DNA from: Xenophilus sp. E41
Lineage (GTDB): Bacteria > Pseudomonadota > Gammaproteobacteria > Burkholderiales > Burkholderiaceae_C
Direction: 5' to 3'
DNA length: 64,000 nt
Assembly: GCF_003671765.1 (NCBI RefSeq)
Contig: NZ_QPIB01000007.1
Location: forward strand, 255,536-319,535
Numbering within the stretch: position 1 is the stretch's first letter; each line of letters opens with the position of its first letter. The notes under the pieces were generated by a model. That model had not been told where the DNA came from. It did not search any database and saw nothing but the letters and a program-made list of their open reading frames with translations. A program made the position numbers and the translations under genes. Below are positions 17,732-26,575 of this stretch, piece after piece.

Positions 17732-19051
17732 GTGGACGCTGCCGCCGATCGCGACGCCGCAGCGACGCCCAGGCGCTGGCCCACGGGCCGCGGCGCGCGG
17801 CTCTGGCTGCTGGCCATGCTCACCGGCGCGCTGGCCGCGGCGGCCACCGTGCTGTTCCGCGGCCTGGCGCATGGCGTCGAATGGCTCGCGACCGGGCATG
17901 CCGCCGGCTTCGTCGATGCCGCTCGTGCCATCGCGCCCTGGCAGCGCGTGGTGGTGGGCACGGCGGGCGGCCTGCTGGCAGGCGCCGTGCTGCACCTGGG
18001 CCTGCGCTGGGCGCGCCGCGGGCCGGCGGGCGACCATCACCTCGACTACATCGACGCGGCGCGCCAGGGCCGCGTCGATCTCAACGACCGCACGACGCTC
18101 ACGCGCAGCCTCTCGTCGCTGCTCTCGGTGGGCACCGGCGCGTCCATCGGCCGTGAAGGCCCGATGGTGCAGATGGCGGCCTGGTTCGCCGCCACGCTCG
18201 CGCGTCGTCTCCCGCTGGCGGTCGAGGAGCGCAAGACCCTGCTGGTGTGCGGCATCGCGGCGGGGATCGGCGCGGCCTACCACGCGCCGGTGGCGGGCGT
18301 CGTTTTCGTGCTCGAGCTGGCGCTGGGCTTCTTCGTGCGATCGGCGGTGGCGCCGGTGCTCATCGCTGCCGCCACCGCCAGCGCGCTGATGCACTGGTTC
18401 GTCGAGCCGCAGGCCCTGTACGTGATGCCCACGCTGCCGCTGCAGCCCACCAGCCTCGGTGCGGCGCTGGTCGCTGGCCTGCTGTTCGGTGCCACCGGCT
18501 GGGCGCTGCTGGGGCTGCTGGAGCGCAGCCGCATCGTCTTCGGCCGCATCGTCTCACCGGTCGCGCGGCTGGGCGCGGGCGGCCTGCTGGTGGGCCTGCT
18601 GGCGGCCGCGGTGCCCGAGGTCTGGGGCAACGGCTACAGCGTGGTCTCGGCCGTGCTGCGCGGCGACCTGCTCTGGCAGATGCTGGCCTGGGTGCTGGTG
18701 GCCAAGGTGCTGGCCACGGCGCTGAGCTCGGGCAGCGGCGCCATCGGCGGCGTGTTCACGCCCTCGCTGCTGGTGGGCGCGGCAGCCGGCAGCGTGCTCG
18801 CCCAGCTCGCGGTGCACGTGTTGCCCATGGCCTGGGTCGGCGACCCGCGCGTGATGGCCGTGGTCGGCATGGCGGCCGTGCTGGCGGCGGTCACGCATGC
18901 GCCGCTCATGGCCATCGTGATGGTGATGGAGATGACCAACCAGTTCCAGCTCACCCTGCCCACCATGCTGGCCTGCGGCGTCGCCCACGCGGTCAGCACG
19001 CGCTTCGGCGCCAAGCCGCTCTACGGCAATCCGATCGAGGCGCGCTCCTGA
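17732..19051 (+). CDS. ClC-type chloride channel or H+/Cl- antiporter
   Basis: A 439-residue polytopic membrane protein. The selectivity signatures are GTGASIGREGP (residues 134-144, gating glutamate Glu142) and GSGAIGGVFTPSL later. GIAAGIGAAYHAPVAGVVFVLE is the helix D-E region. There is no C-terminal CBS domain. The GTG at 17732 is the only start before the first helix and lies 6 bases after the NUP stop. Whether it is a channel or a proton exchanger cannot be decided; the bacterial proton glutamate equivalent was not identified. Confidence 0.9.
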   Translation: MDAAADRDAAATPRRWPTGRGARLWLLAMLTGALAAAATVLFRGLAHGVEWLATGHAAGFVDAARAIAPWQRVVVGTAGGLLAGAVLHLGLRWARRGPAGDHHLDYIDAARQGRVDLNDRTTLTRSLSSLLSVGTGASIGREGPMVQMAAWFAATLARRLPLAVEERKTLLVCGIAAGIGAAYHAPVAGVVFVLELALGFFVRSAVAPVLIAAATASALMHWFVEPQALYVMPTLPLQPTSLGAALVAGLLFGATGWALLGLLERSRIVFGRIVSPVARLGAGGLLVGLLAAAVPEVWGNGYSVVSAVLRGDLLWQMLAWVLVAKVLATALSSGSGAIGGVFTPSLLVGAAAGSVLAQLAVHVLPMAWVGDPRVMAVVGMAAVLAAVTHAPLMAIVMVMEMTNQFQLTLPTMLACGVAHAVSTRFGAKPLYGNPIEARS

Positions 19052-19219
19052 GGCTTGCGTGTGGTGCCGGCACCGCTCGCCTGCGGGTGTCGGGATGGAG
19101 GCCGGCCTATCGGGCACCAGCGCTTCGACGATGCGCACCAGGGTGGACGCGCGGCAGCCTCGCGACGGCGCCGTAAAGCGGCGTCTGTGTACCGCTCATC
19201 CGCGCCGACATTCGGCCAT

Positions 19220-19522
19220 TCAGCCGGGCAGCTTCGCTGCAAGCACGTCGACCTTCTGGATCGACGGGGGCTCGGAGAACAACGCGGCTGCCTGTGCCAT
19301 CAAGGCCGCCGCCACCTTGCCGGAAAGATGTGCCTGGCGGCCTGCTTCATCCGGGAAGGCATCGAAGATCCCGAAGGTGCTCGGCCCGAGGCGGATGCCG
19401 AACCAGGCGGTGGTGGCGGGTTCCTCGATGACGAGGGGAAGGCCGCTCAAAAGGAAGTCCTCGACCTCCTTCGCCTTGCCGGGCTTGGCTTCCAGGCGAA
19501 CGAACAATGCGACGGTGACCAT
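19220..19522 (-). CDS. Antibiotic biosynthesis monooxygenase (ABM) domain protein
   Basis: A 100-residue ferredoxin-like small protein: VTVALFVRLEAKPGKAKEVEDFL at the N-terminus, then WFGIRLGPSTFGIFDAFPDEAGRQAHLSGKVA, which is the ABM/YgiN-type core. Such proteins are quinol or polyketide monooxygenases, or simple dimeric stress proteins. ATG at 19522 starts directly at the first beta strand. It lies downstream of a LysR gene on the same strand (116 bases apart). Confidence 0.85.
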   Translation of the reverse strand: MVTVALFVRLEAKPGKAKEVEDFLLSGLPLVIEEPATTAWFGIRLGPSTFGIFDAFPDEAGRQAHLSGKVAAALMAQAAALFSEPPSIQKVDVLAAKLPG

Positions 19523-19638
19523 GGCGTGCTTCCTTGGGTTCAACGACGTGCGACCGGATTGATCGCGTCGGGCCATGCAGTCTGCGCCTTTCGAATGCCC
19601 ATGCCACCAGCGCGGAGCCGCCGGCACGCGCGCTACGG

Positions 19639-20517
19639 CTAGCCTGCCAGCACCAGGGTGCCATCGGGGTAGCGCGACCCCATGAAGTCGACAAAGGCCT
19701 TCACCTTCGGGCTGGCCAGGCGCCGCGAGGTGTGGAGCACCCACAGATCCACCTCCTTGCCGTCCACCGCGCCCCACTGCACCAGGGCGCCCGCTGCGAG
19801 TTGCTCCCAGACGATCGACCGGGGCAGCTGCGTGACGCCGGCACCGGCGATGGCGGCGTCGCGCAACATCAGCATCGATGACAGGCGCAGCACGGGCACG
19901 GGCTCCAGCGTGAGCTTGCCCCCATCGATCGCCCAGGTCTCGCCGTCGCGAAACGCGTTGACGATCGCCGGCACCCGCACGGGCTTGCTGCCCCTTCGCG
20001 GCTTCGGGATCGACGGCGCCGCAACCACGACCTGCCGGTCCTTGGCAAAGCTGCGCCCGACGAGCGTGGTGTCCGGCCGCGGATTCGGTCGGATGGCCAC
20101 GTCGAACTGCTCCTCCACCAGATCGACCACCCGGTCCTCGGCCACGACTTCGACGGTGACGTCCGGATAGCGCGCGCGAAACGCCGCGCAGTGCCGCCCC
20201 ATCGCCAGCTGCGAGAACAGGATCGGGGCGGCAACGCGAAGACGGCCCCGCACCGCGCCCTGTCCCTCGCGCGCCGATGCGAAGGCGTCGGCCACCTCGC
20301 CCATGGGGCCGGCGGTGCGGCCGAGCAGCTGCTGGCCGGCCTCGGTCAGTTCCAACCCCCTCGCGTTGCGCTCGACGAGCCGCACACCGAGTTGCTCCTC
20401 GAGGTCGGCAACGCGCCGCGACAGCGTGGCCTTCGAGCGGCGGCTGGCACGGCTGGCCTTGCCGAAGCCGCCGTGGGTGGCCACCAGGTTGAAGTCCACC
20501 AGGGCGTTCAGGTCCAT
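19639..20517 (-). CDS. LysR family transcriptional regulator
   Basis: A 292-residue regulator with an N-terminal winged helix-turn-helix (FNLVATHGGFGKASRASRRSK ... VADLEEQLGVRLVERNARGLELTEAG) and a two-lobe effector domain (VRGRLRVAAPILF ... FDVAIRPNP). The glycine-rich recognition-helix region is unusually basic (ASRRSKATLSRR). It is divergent from the NmrA-like gene across 115 bases, the classic arrangement for LysR control of the neighbour and of itself. Confidence 0.92.
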   Translation of the reverse strand: MDLNALVDFNLVATHGGFGKASRASRRSKATLSRRVADLEEQLGVRLVERNARGLELTEAGQQLLGRTAGPMGEVADAFASAREGQGAVRGRLRVAAPILFSQLAMGRHCAAFRARYPDVTVEVVAEDRVVDLVEEQFDVAIRPNPRPDTTLVGRSFAKDRQVVVAAPSIPKPRRGSKPVRVPAIVNAFRDGETWAIDGGKLTLEPVPVLRLSSMLMLRDAAIAGAGVTQLPRSIVWEQLAAGALVQWGAVDGKEVDLWVLHTSRRLASPKVKAFVDFMGSRYPDGTLVLAG

Positions 20518-20632
20518 GTGTTCCAGATTCGAGACGAGGTGTCTGCATTCTGGCGTCTTCGTTTATCGGTTGCAACGGCCTATCTTTCGTCCGTCCCCAC
20601 CCGCAACCTCAACTTATCCAACGGAGTTTCAA
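20518..20632. promoter_or_regulatory. Divergent LysR / NmrA-like promoter region
   Basis: A 115-base intergenic segment between a LysR gene and its divergent target, markedly less GC-rich than the flanks. ACGGAG at 20621-20626 is the Shine-Dalgarno site for the NmrA-like ATG at 20633. No exact LysR half-site is claimed. Confidence 0.5.
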
Positions 20633-21505
20633 ATGAGCATCCTCGTCATCGGTTCCACCGGAACCATCGGTTCCCTCGTCGTTCAGGGCCTGGTCGCGCA
20701 AGGCGCCAAAGTCAGTGCCCTGGTCCGCCAACCCGGCAAGGCGACGCTGCCCGCCGGCGTCGACGCGGTCGTCGGCGATCTCACCGACGTCGCGTCCTTG
20801 CGCCGGGCCATGGCGGGCGTTCGCACGCTGTTCCTGCTCAATGCCCTGGTGCCCGACGAGCTCACCCAATCGCTGCAGGCGCTCAACGTCGCCCGCGAGG
20901 CCGGCATCGAGCGCATCGTGTACCTCTCGGTCATCCACGCCGACCAGTACCCCGAAGTGCCGCACTTCACCAGCAAGCACACGGTCGAGCGCATGATCGA
21001 GACGCTGGGTCTGCCGGCGACGGTCCTGCGCCCGGCGTACTTCATGCAGAACGACATCGGCATCCAGCCGGTCATCGAGGGCTTCGGCGTGTTCCCGATG
21101 CCCATCGGCCCTGCCGGTGTGGCGATGGTCGATGCGCGCGACATCGCCGACGTTGCCGTGGCCGAACTGCTGCGCCGTGACCGCGCGGCCGAGGCACTGC
21201 CTGCCATCACCCTCGACGTCGCCGGCCCCGAGGTGTTCACCGGCGCATCGGCAACGGCCGTGTGGAGCCAGGCATTGGGCCGCCCCATCCACTACGGCGG
21301 CGACGACGTGGTCGCCTTCGAGGCGCAGCTGGTCCAGAACCACGTGCCCGCCTGGATGGCCTACGACCTGCGGCTCATGATGGAACGCATCCAGCAGGTC
21401 GGGCAGGTCCCCGCGGCGGGCGCCGTGCAACAGCTCGAGGACATCCTCGGACGGCCGTTGCGCACCTATCCGGCCTTCGTGGCCGAGCGGGTGAAGAAGG
21501 ACTGA
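20633..21505 (+). CDS. NmrA-like NAD(P)H-binding protein (atypical SDR)
   Basis: A 290-residue protein with a Rossmann loop at the very N-terminus (VIGSTGTIGSLV; glycines 7, 10 and 13). It has VDAVVGDLTDVASLRRAMAGVRTLFLL and VLRPAYFMQND, typical of NmrA/QOR2-type proteins that sense or use NAD(P)H. The SDR tyrosine-lysine pair is not conserved, so it may be a redox sensor or a quinone-reductase-like enzyme. Probably regulated by the divergent LysR protein. A terminator follows. Confidence 0.88.
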   Translation: MSILVIGSTGTIGSLVVQGLVAQGAKVSALVRQPGKATLPAGVDAVVGDLTDVASLRRAMAGVRTLFLLNALVPDELTQSLQALNVAREAGIERIVYLSVIHADQYPEVPHFTSKHTVERMIETLGLPATVLRPAYFMQNDIGIQPVIEGFGVFPMPIGPAGVAMVDARDIADVAVAELLRRDRAAEALPAITLDVAGPEVFTGASATAVWSQALGRPIHYGGDDVVAFEAQLVQNHVPAWMAYDLRLMMERIQQVGQVPAAGAVQQLEDILGRPLRTYPAFVAERVKKD

Positions 21506-21524
21506 GCCGGCCTTCTGCGGCCAG

Positions 21525-21550
21525 ACGCCCGCGGCCACGGCGGGCGTTTT
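21525..21550 (+). terminator. Rho-independent terminator after the NmrA-like gene
   Basis: ACGCCCGC and GCGGGCGT form a perfect 8-bp stem with a 7-base loop, followed by TTTTCG. It starts 19 bases after the stop codon. Confidence 0.75.
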
Positions 21551-21631
21551 CGTTGCCGACATGCACGCGGCAAAACGCCTACACCACGGGCGGCGCAACG
21601 GTTCAGATTGGCATGCAGATCAGGAGATCGC

Positions 21632-22177
21632 ATGACCATGACCCGCAACGAAACGCCGCCACCTTCCGAACTCTCCGGTCGCGTGCACGAGGTGCGAAGC
21701 GCCTTGCCGATCGACCGGGAGCCGTCCGAGCTGTATCGCCTCTGGCTCGACGCGCAGACGCAGCGCGCCGTGATGGCGCACATCGCCGATGTGAGCGCCG
21801 CCGGCGATCTGTGGCACTGGAAGGCGCACGCCAAATGGCTGAGCGACATCGAGTGGGATTCGCGCATCGTCGTCGACGAGCCGGGCCGTCGCATCGCCTG
21901 GCGTTCGCTCGAGGGTGCCGGGCTTCCCAACGAGGGTGAACTCGTCTTCGGCCCCGGGCGAGTCGGATGGGGCACGGAGGTGCGCCTCACCTGGCGCTTC
22001 GACCCTCCCGGCGGCGCGCTCGGCGACCTCGCCGCCGGCCGTTCGGGCGTGCCCGACGCCATCGGCGCGCTGGTGCTGCGCCGCTTCAAGAGCCTGGCCG
22101 AAACCGGCGAGGTGCCCACCCTGGCGCACAACCCCACCACCCGGGACGACCCGGACCCCTATGGAGCCTTCGAATGA
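21632..22177 (+). CDS. SRPBCC (START-like/polyketide cyclase) family protein
   Basis: A 181-residue protein with the SRPBCC pattern: VHEVRSALPIDREPSELYRLWLD (strand-helix start of the fold), then HWKAHAKWLSDIEWDSRIVVDEPGRRIAWRSLEGAGLPNEGELVF and WGTEVRLTWRF. This is the cyclase/dehydrase subgroup often found in small stress-related operons. AGGAG at 21622-21626 lies five bases before ATG 21632, which decides the start. Its stop overlaps the next ATG by four bases (ATGA), so it heads a tightly coupled operon with the zinc alcohol dehydrogenase. Confidence 0.82.
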   Translation: MTMTRNETPPPSELSGRVHEVRSALPIDREPSELYRLWLDAQTQRAVMAHIADVSAAGDLWHWKAHAKWLSDIEWDSRIVVDEPGRRIAWRSLEGAGLPNEGELVFGPGRVGWGTEVRLTWRFDPPGGALGDLAAGRSGVPDAIGALVLRRFKSLAETGEVPTLAHNPTTRDDPDPYGAFE

Positions 22178-23340
22178 GAGCCATCTGCTGGAACGGCGTG
22201 AACAAGCTCGCGGTCGAGACCGTTCCCGACCCCATCCTCGTCAACCCGGGCGACGCGATCCTCAAGGTGCTGTTGAGCACCACCTGCGGTTCGGACCTGC
22301 ACTTCATCGACGGCTACATACCGACCATGAAGGAAGGCGACGTGATCGGCCATGAGTTCATGGGCGAGATCGTCGAGGTCGGCGCCGGCGTGCAGAAGCT
22401 CAAGAGGGGCGACCGCGTCGTCGTTCCCTCCTTCATCGGCTGCAACAGCTGCTGGTACTGCCGGCAGCAGCTCTGGTCGCTGTGCGACAACACGAATCCG
22501 CATCCGTACCTGCAGGAGCCGCTGCTGGGCTATCCCACCGGCGGGATCTACGGCTACACGCATGCCTTCGGCGGATTCGCCGGCTCGCACGCGCAGTACA
22601 TCCGCCTGATGCATGCGGACGTCAACTGCTTCGCGGTGCCCGAGGGCGTGTCGGACGCGCAGGCCCTGTTCCTCTCGGACGCCGGGCCCACCGGCTACAT
22701 GGGCGCGGACTTCTGCCGCATCGAACCGGGCGACACCGTGGCCGTGTGGGGCTGCGGCGGCGTCGGGCTGATGGCGCAGAAGAGCGCCTTCCTGCTCGGC
22801 GCGTCCCGCGTGATCGGCATCGACCGCTTTCCCGAGCGGCTGCGCATGGCGCGCGAGCAGGTCGGCTCGGAGACCCTCGACTACACCGCCCTCGACGTGC
22901 CCTATGCCCTGAAGGACATGACGGGCGGCCGCGGCCCCGACGCCTGCATCGACGCCGTCGGCATGGAAGCGCATGGCGATGGGTTGGAGTACGCGTACGA
23001 CCGGGTCAAGCAGGCGCTGCACCTCCAGACCGACCGCGGCGAGGCGCTGCGGCAGGCGATCCTGTGCTGCCGCAAGGGCGGCACCCTGTCCATTTTGGGC
23101 GTGTACGGAATGATGGACAAGTTTCCCATCGGCACGATCATGAACAAGGGGCTCACCGTGCGCACCGCGCAGCAGCACGGGCAGCGCTACCTGCCGCGCC
23201 TGCTCGAGCACGCACAGCGCGGAGAGCTCGACCCGTCCTTCATGGCCACGCACCGCTTCTCGCTGGAAGACGGGCCGCGCGCGTACGAGATGTTCAAGAA
23301 GAAGGAAGACGGCCTGGTGCGGGCGGTCTTCGTGCCCTGA
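22174..23340 (+). CDS. Zinc-dependent alcohol dehydrogenase (MDR family, formaldehyde-dehydrogenase-like subgroup)
   Basis: A 388-residue medium-chain dehydrogenase. Catalytic zinc ligands are Cys38 and the His60-Glu61 pair (IGHEFMG); structural zinc cysteines are Cys90, Cys93, Cys96 and Cys104. The NAD loop is WGCGGVGLMAQ. The longer substrate-domain loop and GGRGPDACIDAVGMEAHG point to the subgroup that includes glutathione-independent formaldehyde and related aldehyde dehydrogenases. It is the second gene of a run with an SRPBCC protein, a hemerythrin and a second zinc dehydrogenase. The substrate is not determined. Confidence 0.88.
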   Translation: MRAICWNGVNKLAVETVPDPILVNPGDAILKVLLSTTCGSDLHFIDGYIPTMKEGDVIGHEFMGEIVEVGAGVQKLKRGDRVVVPSFIGCNSCWYCRQQLWSLCDNTNPHPYLQEPLLGYPTGGIYGYTHAFGGFAGSHAQYIRLMHADVNCFAVPEGVSDAQALFLSDAGPTGYMGADFCRIEPGDTVAVWGCGGVGLMAQKSAFLLGASRVIGIDRFPERLRMAREQVGSETLDYTALDVPYALKDMTGGRGPDACIDAVGMEAHGDGLEYAYDRVKQALHLQTDRGEALRQAILCCRKGGTLSILGVYGMMDKFPIGTIMNKGLTVRTAQQHGQRYLPRLLEHAQRGELDPSFMATHRFSLEDGPRAYEMFKKKEDGLVRAVFVP

Positions 23341-23402
23341 GCGGCAGCCGCCGCATCTCTTCCCGATCCGCTTTCACCCTTTCATTCACAAGGAGCCCCC
23401 CG

Positions 23403-23909
23403 ATGAGTGCAACCCTCTCCTACGAGGACGCGGTCGACCTGCTCGACGCGGACCACAAGCTGGCCCAGAAGCTGTTTCTCGATTACCAGGCCCTGTGCGA
23501 CGACGGTGCGCCGTCCAAGGACAGGCAGAAGCTGGCGCTGAAGATCTGCCAGGACCTCACCGTGCACACGCAGATCGAGGAGGAGATCTTCTATCCGCGC
23601 GTGCGCGCCGGCATCCAGGACGACCCGCTGATGGAAGAGGCCTTGCAGGAACACGCCGAGGCCAAGGCCACGATCGCCCGCATCCAGGGCATGGCGCCCT
23701 CTGAGGCGGGGTACGACGAAGCCGTGATGCAACTGAGCCAGGCCATCATGGACCACGTGATGGAGGAGCGCGAGCAGATCTTCCTCAAGGCGCGCTACTC
23801 CACCGTCGACCTGCGCGGCATGGTCCCCGAGCTCTACGCGCGCAAGAAGGAACTGCAAGGCGGCAAGCCGGCCCCCACGCCCGCGGGAAAGAAGAAGGTG
23901 ACGTCATGA
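23403..23909 (+). CDS. Hemerythrin HHE domain protein
   Basis: A 168-residue four-helix protein. Candidate diiron ligands are His18 (DADHKL), His55 (VHTQIEEE), Glu59, His84 (QEHAEAK), His118 and Glu122 (MDHVMEERE). The C-terminal tail is lysine- and proline-rich (KPAPTPAGKKKV). HHE proteins bind O2, nitric oxide or iron and often act in oxidative or nitrosative stress. AGGAG precedes the ATG by 8 bases. Its TGA overlaps the ATG of the following dehydrogenase (ATGA), indicating one transcript. Confidence 0.9.
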   Translation: MSATLSYEDAVDLLDADHKLAQKLFLDYQALCDDGAPSKDRQKLALKICQDLTVHTQIEEEIFYPRVRAGIQDDPLMEEALQEHAEAKATIARIQGMAPSEAGYDEAVMQLSQAIMDHVMEEREQIFLKARYSTVDLRGMVPELYARKKELQGGKPAPTPAGKKKVTS

Positions 23910-25045
23910 AGGCGCTCGTCTACAACGGCCCGCGCGATGTCCAGGTCAAGGACATGCCCGACGCGAAGATCGAACGCCCGACGGATGCGCTGGTGCGCAT
24001 CACCCGCACCAACATCTGCGGCTCGGACCTCCACATGTACGAAGGCCGCACCGACATGAAGCCCGGCCGCATCCTCGGCCACGAGAACGTCGGCGAGGTG
24101 ATCGAGGTCGGGCCGGCGGTGGACCGCGTCAAGGTCGGCGACATGGTGTCCATGCCCTTCAACATCGGCTGCGGCTTCTGCGAGAACTGCGAGCGCGGCC
24201 TGAGCAACTACTGCCTCACGGCCAACCCGGGGCTGGCCGGCGCGGCCTATGGCTTCGCGGACATGGGGCCCTACCAGGGCGGCCAGGCGGAACTGCTGCG
24301 CGTGCCATACGCCGACTACAACTGCCTGATCCTGCCGCGCGATGCACAGGACAAGCAGAACGACTATGTGATGCTGTCGGACATCTTCCCGACGGGGTAC
24401 CACGCGACCGAGCTGGCGCAGCTGCGGCCCGGCGAGACGGTGGTCATCTACGGCGCCGGCCCGGTCGGCCTGATGGCGGCGCTGTCGGCCAGCCTCAAGG
24501 GGGCGAGCCTGGTGATGGTGGTCGACACGCACAAGGACCGACTCGCACTCGCCGAGCAGGTGGGCGCGGTCCCCATCGACGACACCGAGGGCGGTGGGCT
24601 CGAGCGCATCATGGAGCTCACCGGCGGCCGGGGCGCGGACTGCGGCTGCGAGTGCGTGGGCTACCAGTGCTGCAACATGCACCAGGAAGAGGTGCCCAAC
24701 CTCACGCTGAACAACCTGGTCAACGCGGTCAAGTTCACCGGCCGCATCGGGGCCGTCGGCGTCTTCGTGCCGCAGGACCCGAACGCCAAGGACACGCTGC
24801 AGCGGCGCGGGCAGATCGCCTTCGACTACGGCATGTTCTGGTTCAAGGGTCAGAAGATCGGCACCGGCCAATGCCCCGTCAAGTCGTACAACCGCTTCCT
24901 CAGCCGGCTCATCGAACAGGAGAAGGTCAAGCCCTCGTGGATCGTGTCGCACGAACTCCCGCTCGAGGAGGCGCCGGAGGCGTACAAGAACTTCGACGCG
25001 CGCAAGGACGGCTGGACCAAGGTGACGCTGGCGCCGAACGGATGA
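23906..25045 (+). CDS. Glutathione-independent formaldehyde dehydrogenase-like zinc dehydrogenase
   Basis: A 379-residue zinc MDR enzyme close in pattern to Pseudomonas putida FdhA: Cys38 and His59-Glu60 for catalytic zinc, Cys89, Cys92, Cys95 and Cys103 for structural zinc, YGAGPVGLMAALSA for NAD, and the subgroup features GRGADCGCECVGYQ and FWFKGQKIGTGQCPVK. The known family enzyme oxidises formaldehyde with a tightly bound NAD and no glutathione. Coupled to the hemerythrin gene by ATGA. Two zinc dehydrogenases in one operon suggest linked steps or overlapping aldehyde ranges. Confidence 0.88.
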   Translation: MKALVYNGPRDVQVKDMPDAKIERPTDALVRITRTNICGSDLHMYEGRTDMKPGRILGHENVGEVIEVGPAVDRVKVGDMVSMPFNIGCGFCENCERGLSNYCLTANPGLAGAAYGFADMGPYQGGQAELLRVPYADYNCLILPRDAQDKQNDYVMLSDIFPTGYHATELAQLRPGETVVIYGAGPVGLMAALSASLKGASLVMVVDTHKDRLALAEQVGAVPIDDTEGGGLERIMELTGGRGADCGCECVGYQCCNMHQEEVPNLTLNNLVNAVKFTGRIGAVGVFVPQDPNAKDTLQRRGQIAFDYGMFWFKGQKIGTGQCPVKSYNRFLSRLIEQEKVKPSWIVSHELPLEEAPEAYKNFDARKDGWTKVTLAPNG

Positions 25046-25095
25046 GCGCGAGCGAGCGAGCGGGCGCGGCACGGAACACCTGAACGGAGGCCATC

Positions 25096-25878
25096 ATGGA
25101 AGGCATGCATCCGCTGGACGGAAGGCGCATCGCGGTGCTTGCCGCGGACGGCTTCGAGAAGGTCGAACTGGCCGTGCCGGTCGCGGCGCTGCGCGCCGCG
25201 GGCGCGGACGTGGACGTCGTCTCGCTGCGCGAGGGGCACATCCGCGGCGTCAACCTGCACGAACCGGCCGGCCGGGTGAAGGTGGATCGCCTGCTGGCGG
25301 ACGTGTCGCCCGACGACTACGACGCCCTGCTGATCCCCGGCGGCTTCATCAACCCCGACCTGCTTCGCCAGTCGGCGATGGCGCGCGATTTCGTGCGGCA
25401 TTTCGACGCCGAGCGCAAGCCCATCGCGACGCTCTGCCACGGGCCCTGGCTGCTGGCGTCCGCCGGACTGACGCCGGGCCGCCGCATGACCTCGTGGCCG
25501 GGCGTGCGCGACGACGTGGTCAACGCGGGCGCCATCTGGCTGGACGAATCGGTGGTGCACGACGGCAACTGGCTCACCAGCCGCGGGCCGCAGGACATGG
25601 TGCCCTTCGTGCGCGCCCTGCTGCCCTTCTTCGCTGGACAGTCGCCGGTTTCGGAGCCCCCGGCGAGCGATGCGGCTGCCTCCGCTCCGCAGCGTGATTC
25701 GCCCCCGGCCCTCGTGCTGGGTGTCATGAAGTGGCTGCCGCGGCCGTCGTTGCGCACCTTGGCCCTGGCTGCGGCTGCGGCACTGCTCTTTTCAGCCAGG
25801 AAGAGGCGGGCCGACGGTCGCCGACGCGGGCGGGCCGTCGCAGCGTCGATGCCGGCCGGGCCGATCCGGCACGGTTGA
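25096..25878 (+). CDS. DJ-1/PfpI family protein with C-terminal membrane tail
   Basis: A 260-residue protein. Residues 9-175 are the DJ-1/PfpI domain (IAVLAADGFEKVEL, LLIPGGFINPDLLR), with the nucleophile elbow ATLCHGPW giving Cys114-His115, as in PfpI/YhbO-type deglycase or protease-like proteins. Residues 180-260 are an unusual extension: a low-complexity linker, then a hydrophobic stretch (TLALAAAAALLF) followed by arginine-rich sequence, likely one membrane-spanning segment. GGAGG at 25085 fixes the start. It closes the SRPBCC-to-FdhA run and fits a carbonyl or oxidative stress theme. Confidence 0.82.
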   Translation: MEGMHPLDGRRIAVLAADGFEKVELAVPVAALRAAGADVDVVSLREGHIRGVNLHEPAGRVKVDRLLADVSPDDYDALLIPGGFINPDLLRQSAMARDFVRHFDAERKPIATLCHGPWLLASAGLTPGRRMTSWPGVRDDVVNAGAIWLDESVVHDGNWLTSRGPQDMVPFVRALLPFFAGQSPVSEPPASDAAASAPQRDSPPALVLGVMKWLPRPSLRTLALAAAAALLFSARKRRADGRRRGRAVAASMPAGPIRHG

Positions 25879-25882
25879 CCGA

Positions 25883-26575
25883 TCAGGGCCGCCAGGGCGC
25901 GAGATGCCACACGACGTTGAGGTCGAAGGGCGTCCAGCGGCCCACCGGCACGCCGGCCGCGCGCAGGCCACGGCCGGTCCAGCTGTTGCAGGTCTCGAAG
26001 AGGTGGTAGCGGCCGGTGGCTTCGTAGAAGGCGTCATTCGCGCCGTAGTGCGCGCCGGGGATCGGCACGGCGCGGCCCTCGGGCAGGCTCGCGCGCACGT
26101 GGGCCGCGAGCCGCGCGTACTGCGCGGGCGTCAGCGACAGCTGCCAGGTGCTGTCGGGCCGCAGTTGCGTCGTCGTCAGCCAGCTCACGTGCAGCAGCGA
26201 GGGATTGGCGCCGACCACCGCGCCGAGCGCGCGGCGCAGCGTGAGGTCGGCCCAGGTGGGCGTGTTCAGGTAGAACTCGCGGTCGCCCCAGCCGATGGCG
26301 ATCCAGGCCGCGTCGGCCGGCGCGGCCCTGGCCTGCGAGGGCGGAAAATCGCGGCGCCAGTCGATGCCGGCGGTCTGCAGGGGCAGCACGAGGTCGGTGT
26401 GCACGCCGTTGCTCACGACGAAGGCGGTGATGCGCTCGCCGCGCGCGTCGACCGGTTCGTCGCCGCGCGCGGGCAACAGCATCAGCGCCGCGGCGGTGCC
26501 GACATAGAGGGCAGCCATCGCCAGCACCGTGCCCAGGCTCCAACCCGCGGTTCGCAGCAGCCGGCGCAGCAGCAT
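25883..26575 (-). CDS. DUF2459 / TIGR02117-like membrane-anchored protein
   Basis: A 230-residue protein. One N-terminal membrane segment (WSLGTVLAMAALYVGTAAAL) is followed by VVSNGVHTDLVLPLQT, IGWGDREFYLNTPTW, and a C-terminal FETCNSWTGRGLRAAGVPVGRWTPF. The HTD and CNSW motifs are those of the DUF2459 family, likely a periplasmic enzyme of unknown activity with a possible Cys/His centre. The ATG overlaps the dinB stop by one base (TGATG), so it is coupled to dinB. Confidence 0.78.
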   Translation of the reverse strand: MLLRRLLRTAGWSLGTVLAMAALYVGTAAALMLLPARGDEPVDARGERITAFVVSNGVHTDLVLPLQTAGIDWRRDFPPSQARAAPADAAWIAIGWGDREFYLNTPTWADLTLRRALGAVVGANPSLLHVSWLTTTQLRPDSTWQLSLTPAQYARLAAHVRASLPEGRAVPIPGAHYGANDAFYEATGRYHLFETCNSWTGRGLRAAGVPVGRWTPFDLNVVWHLAPWRP

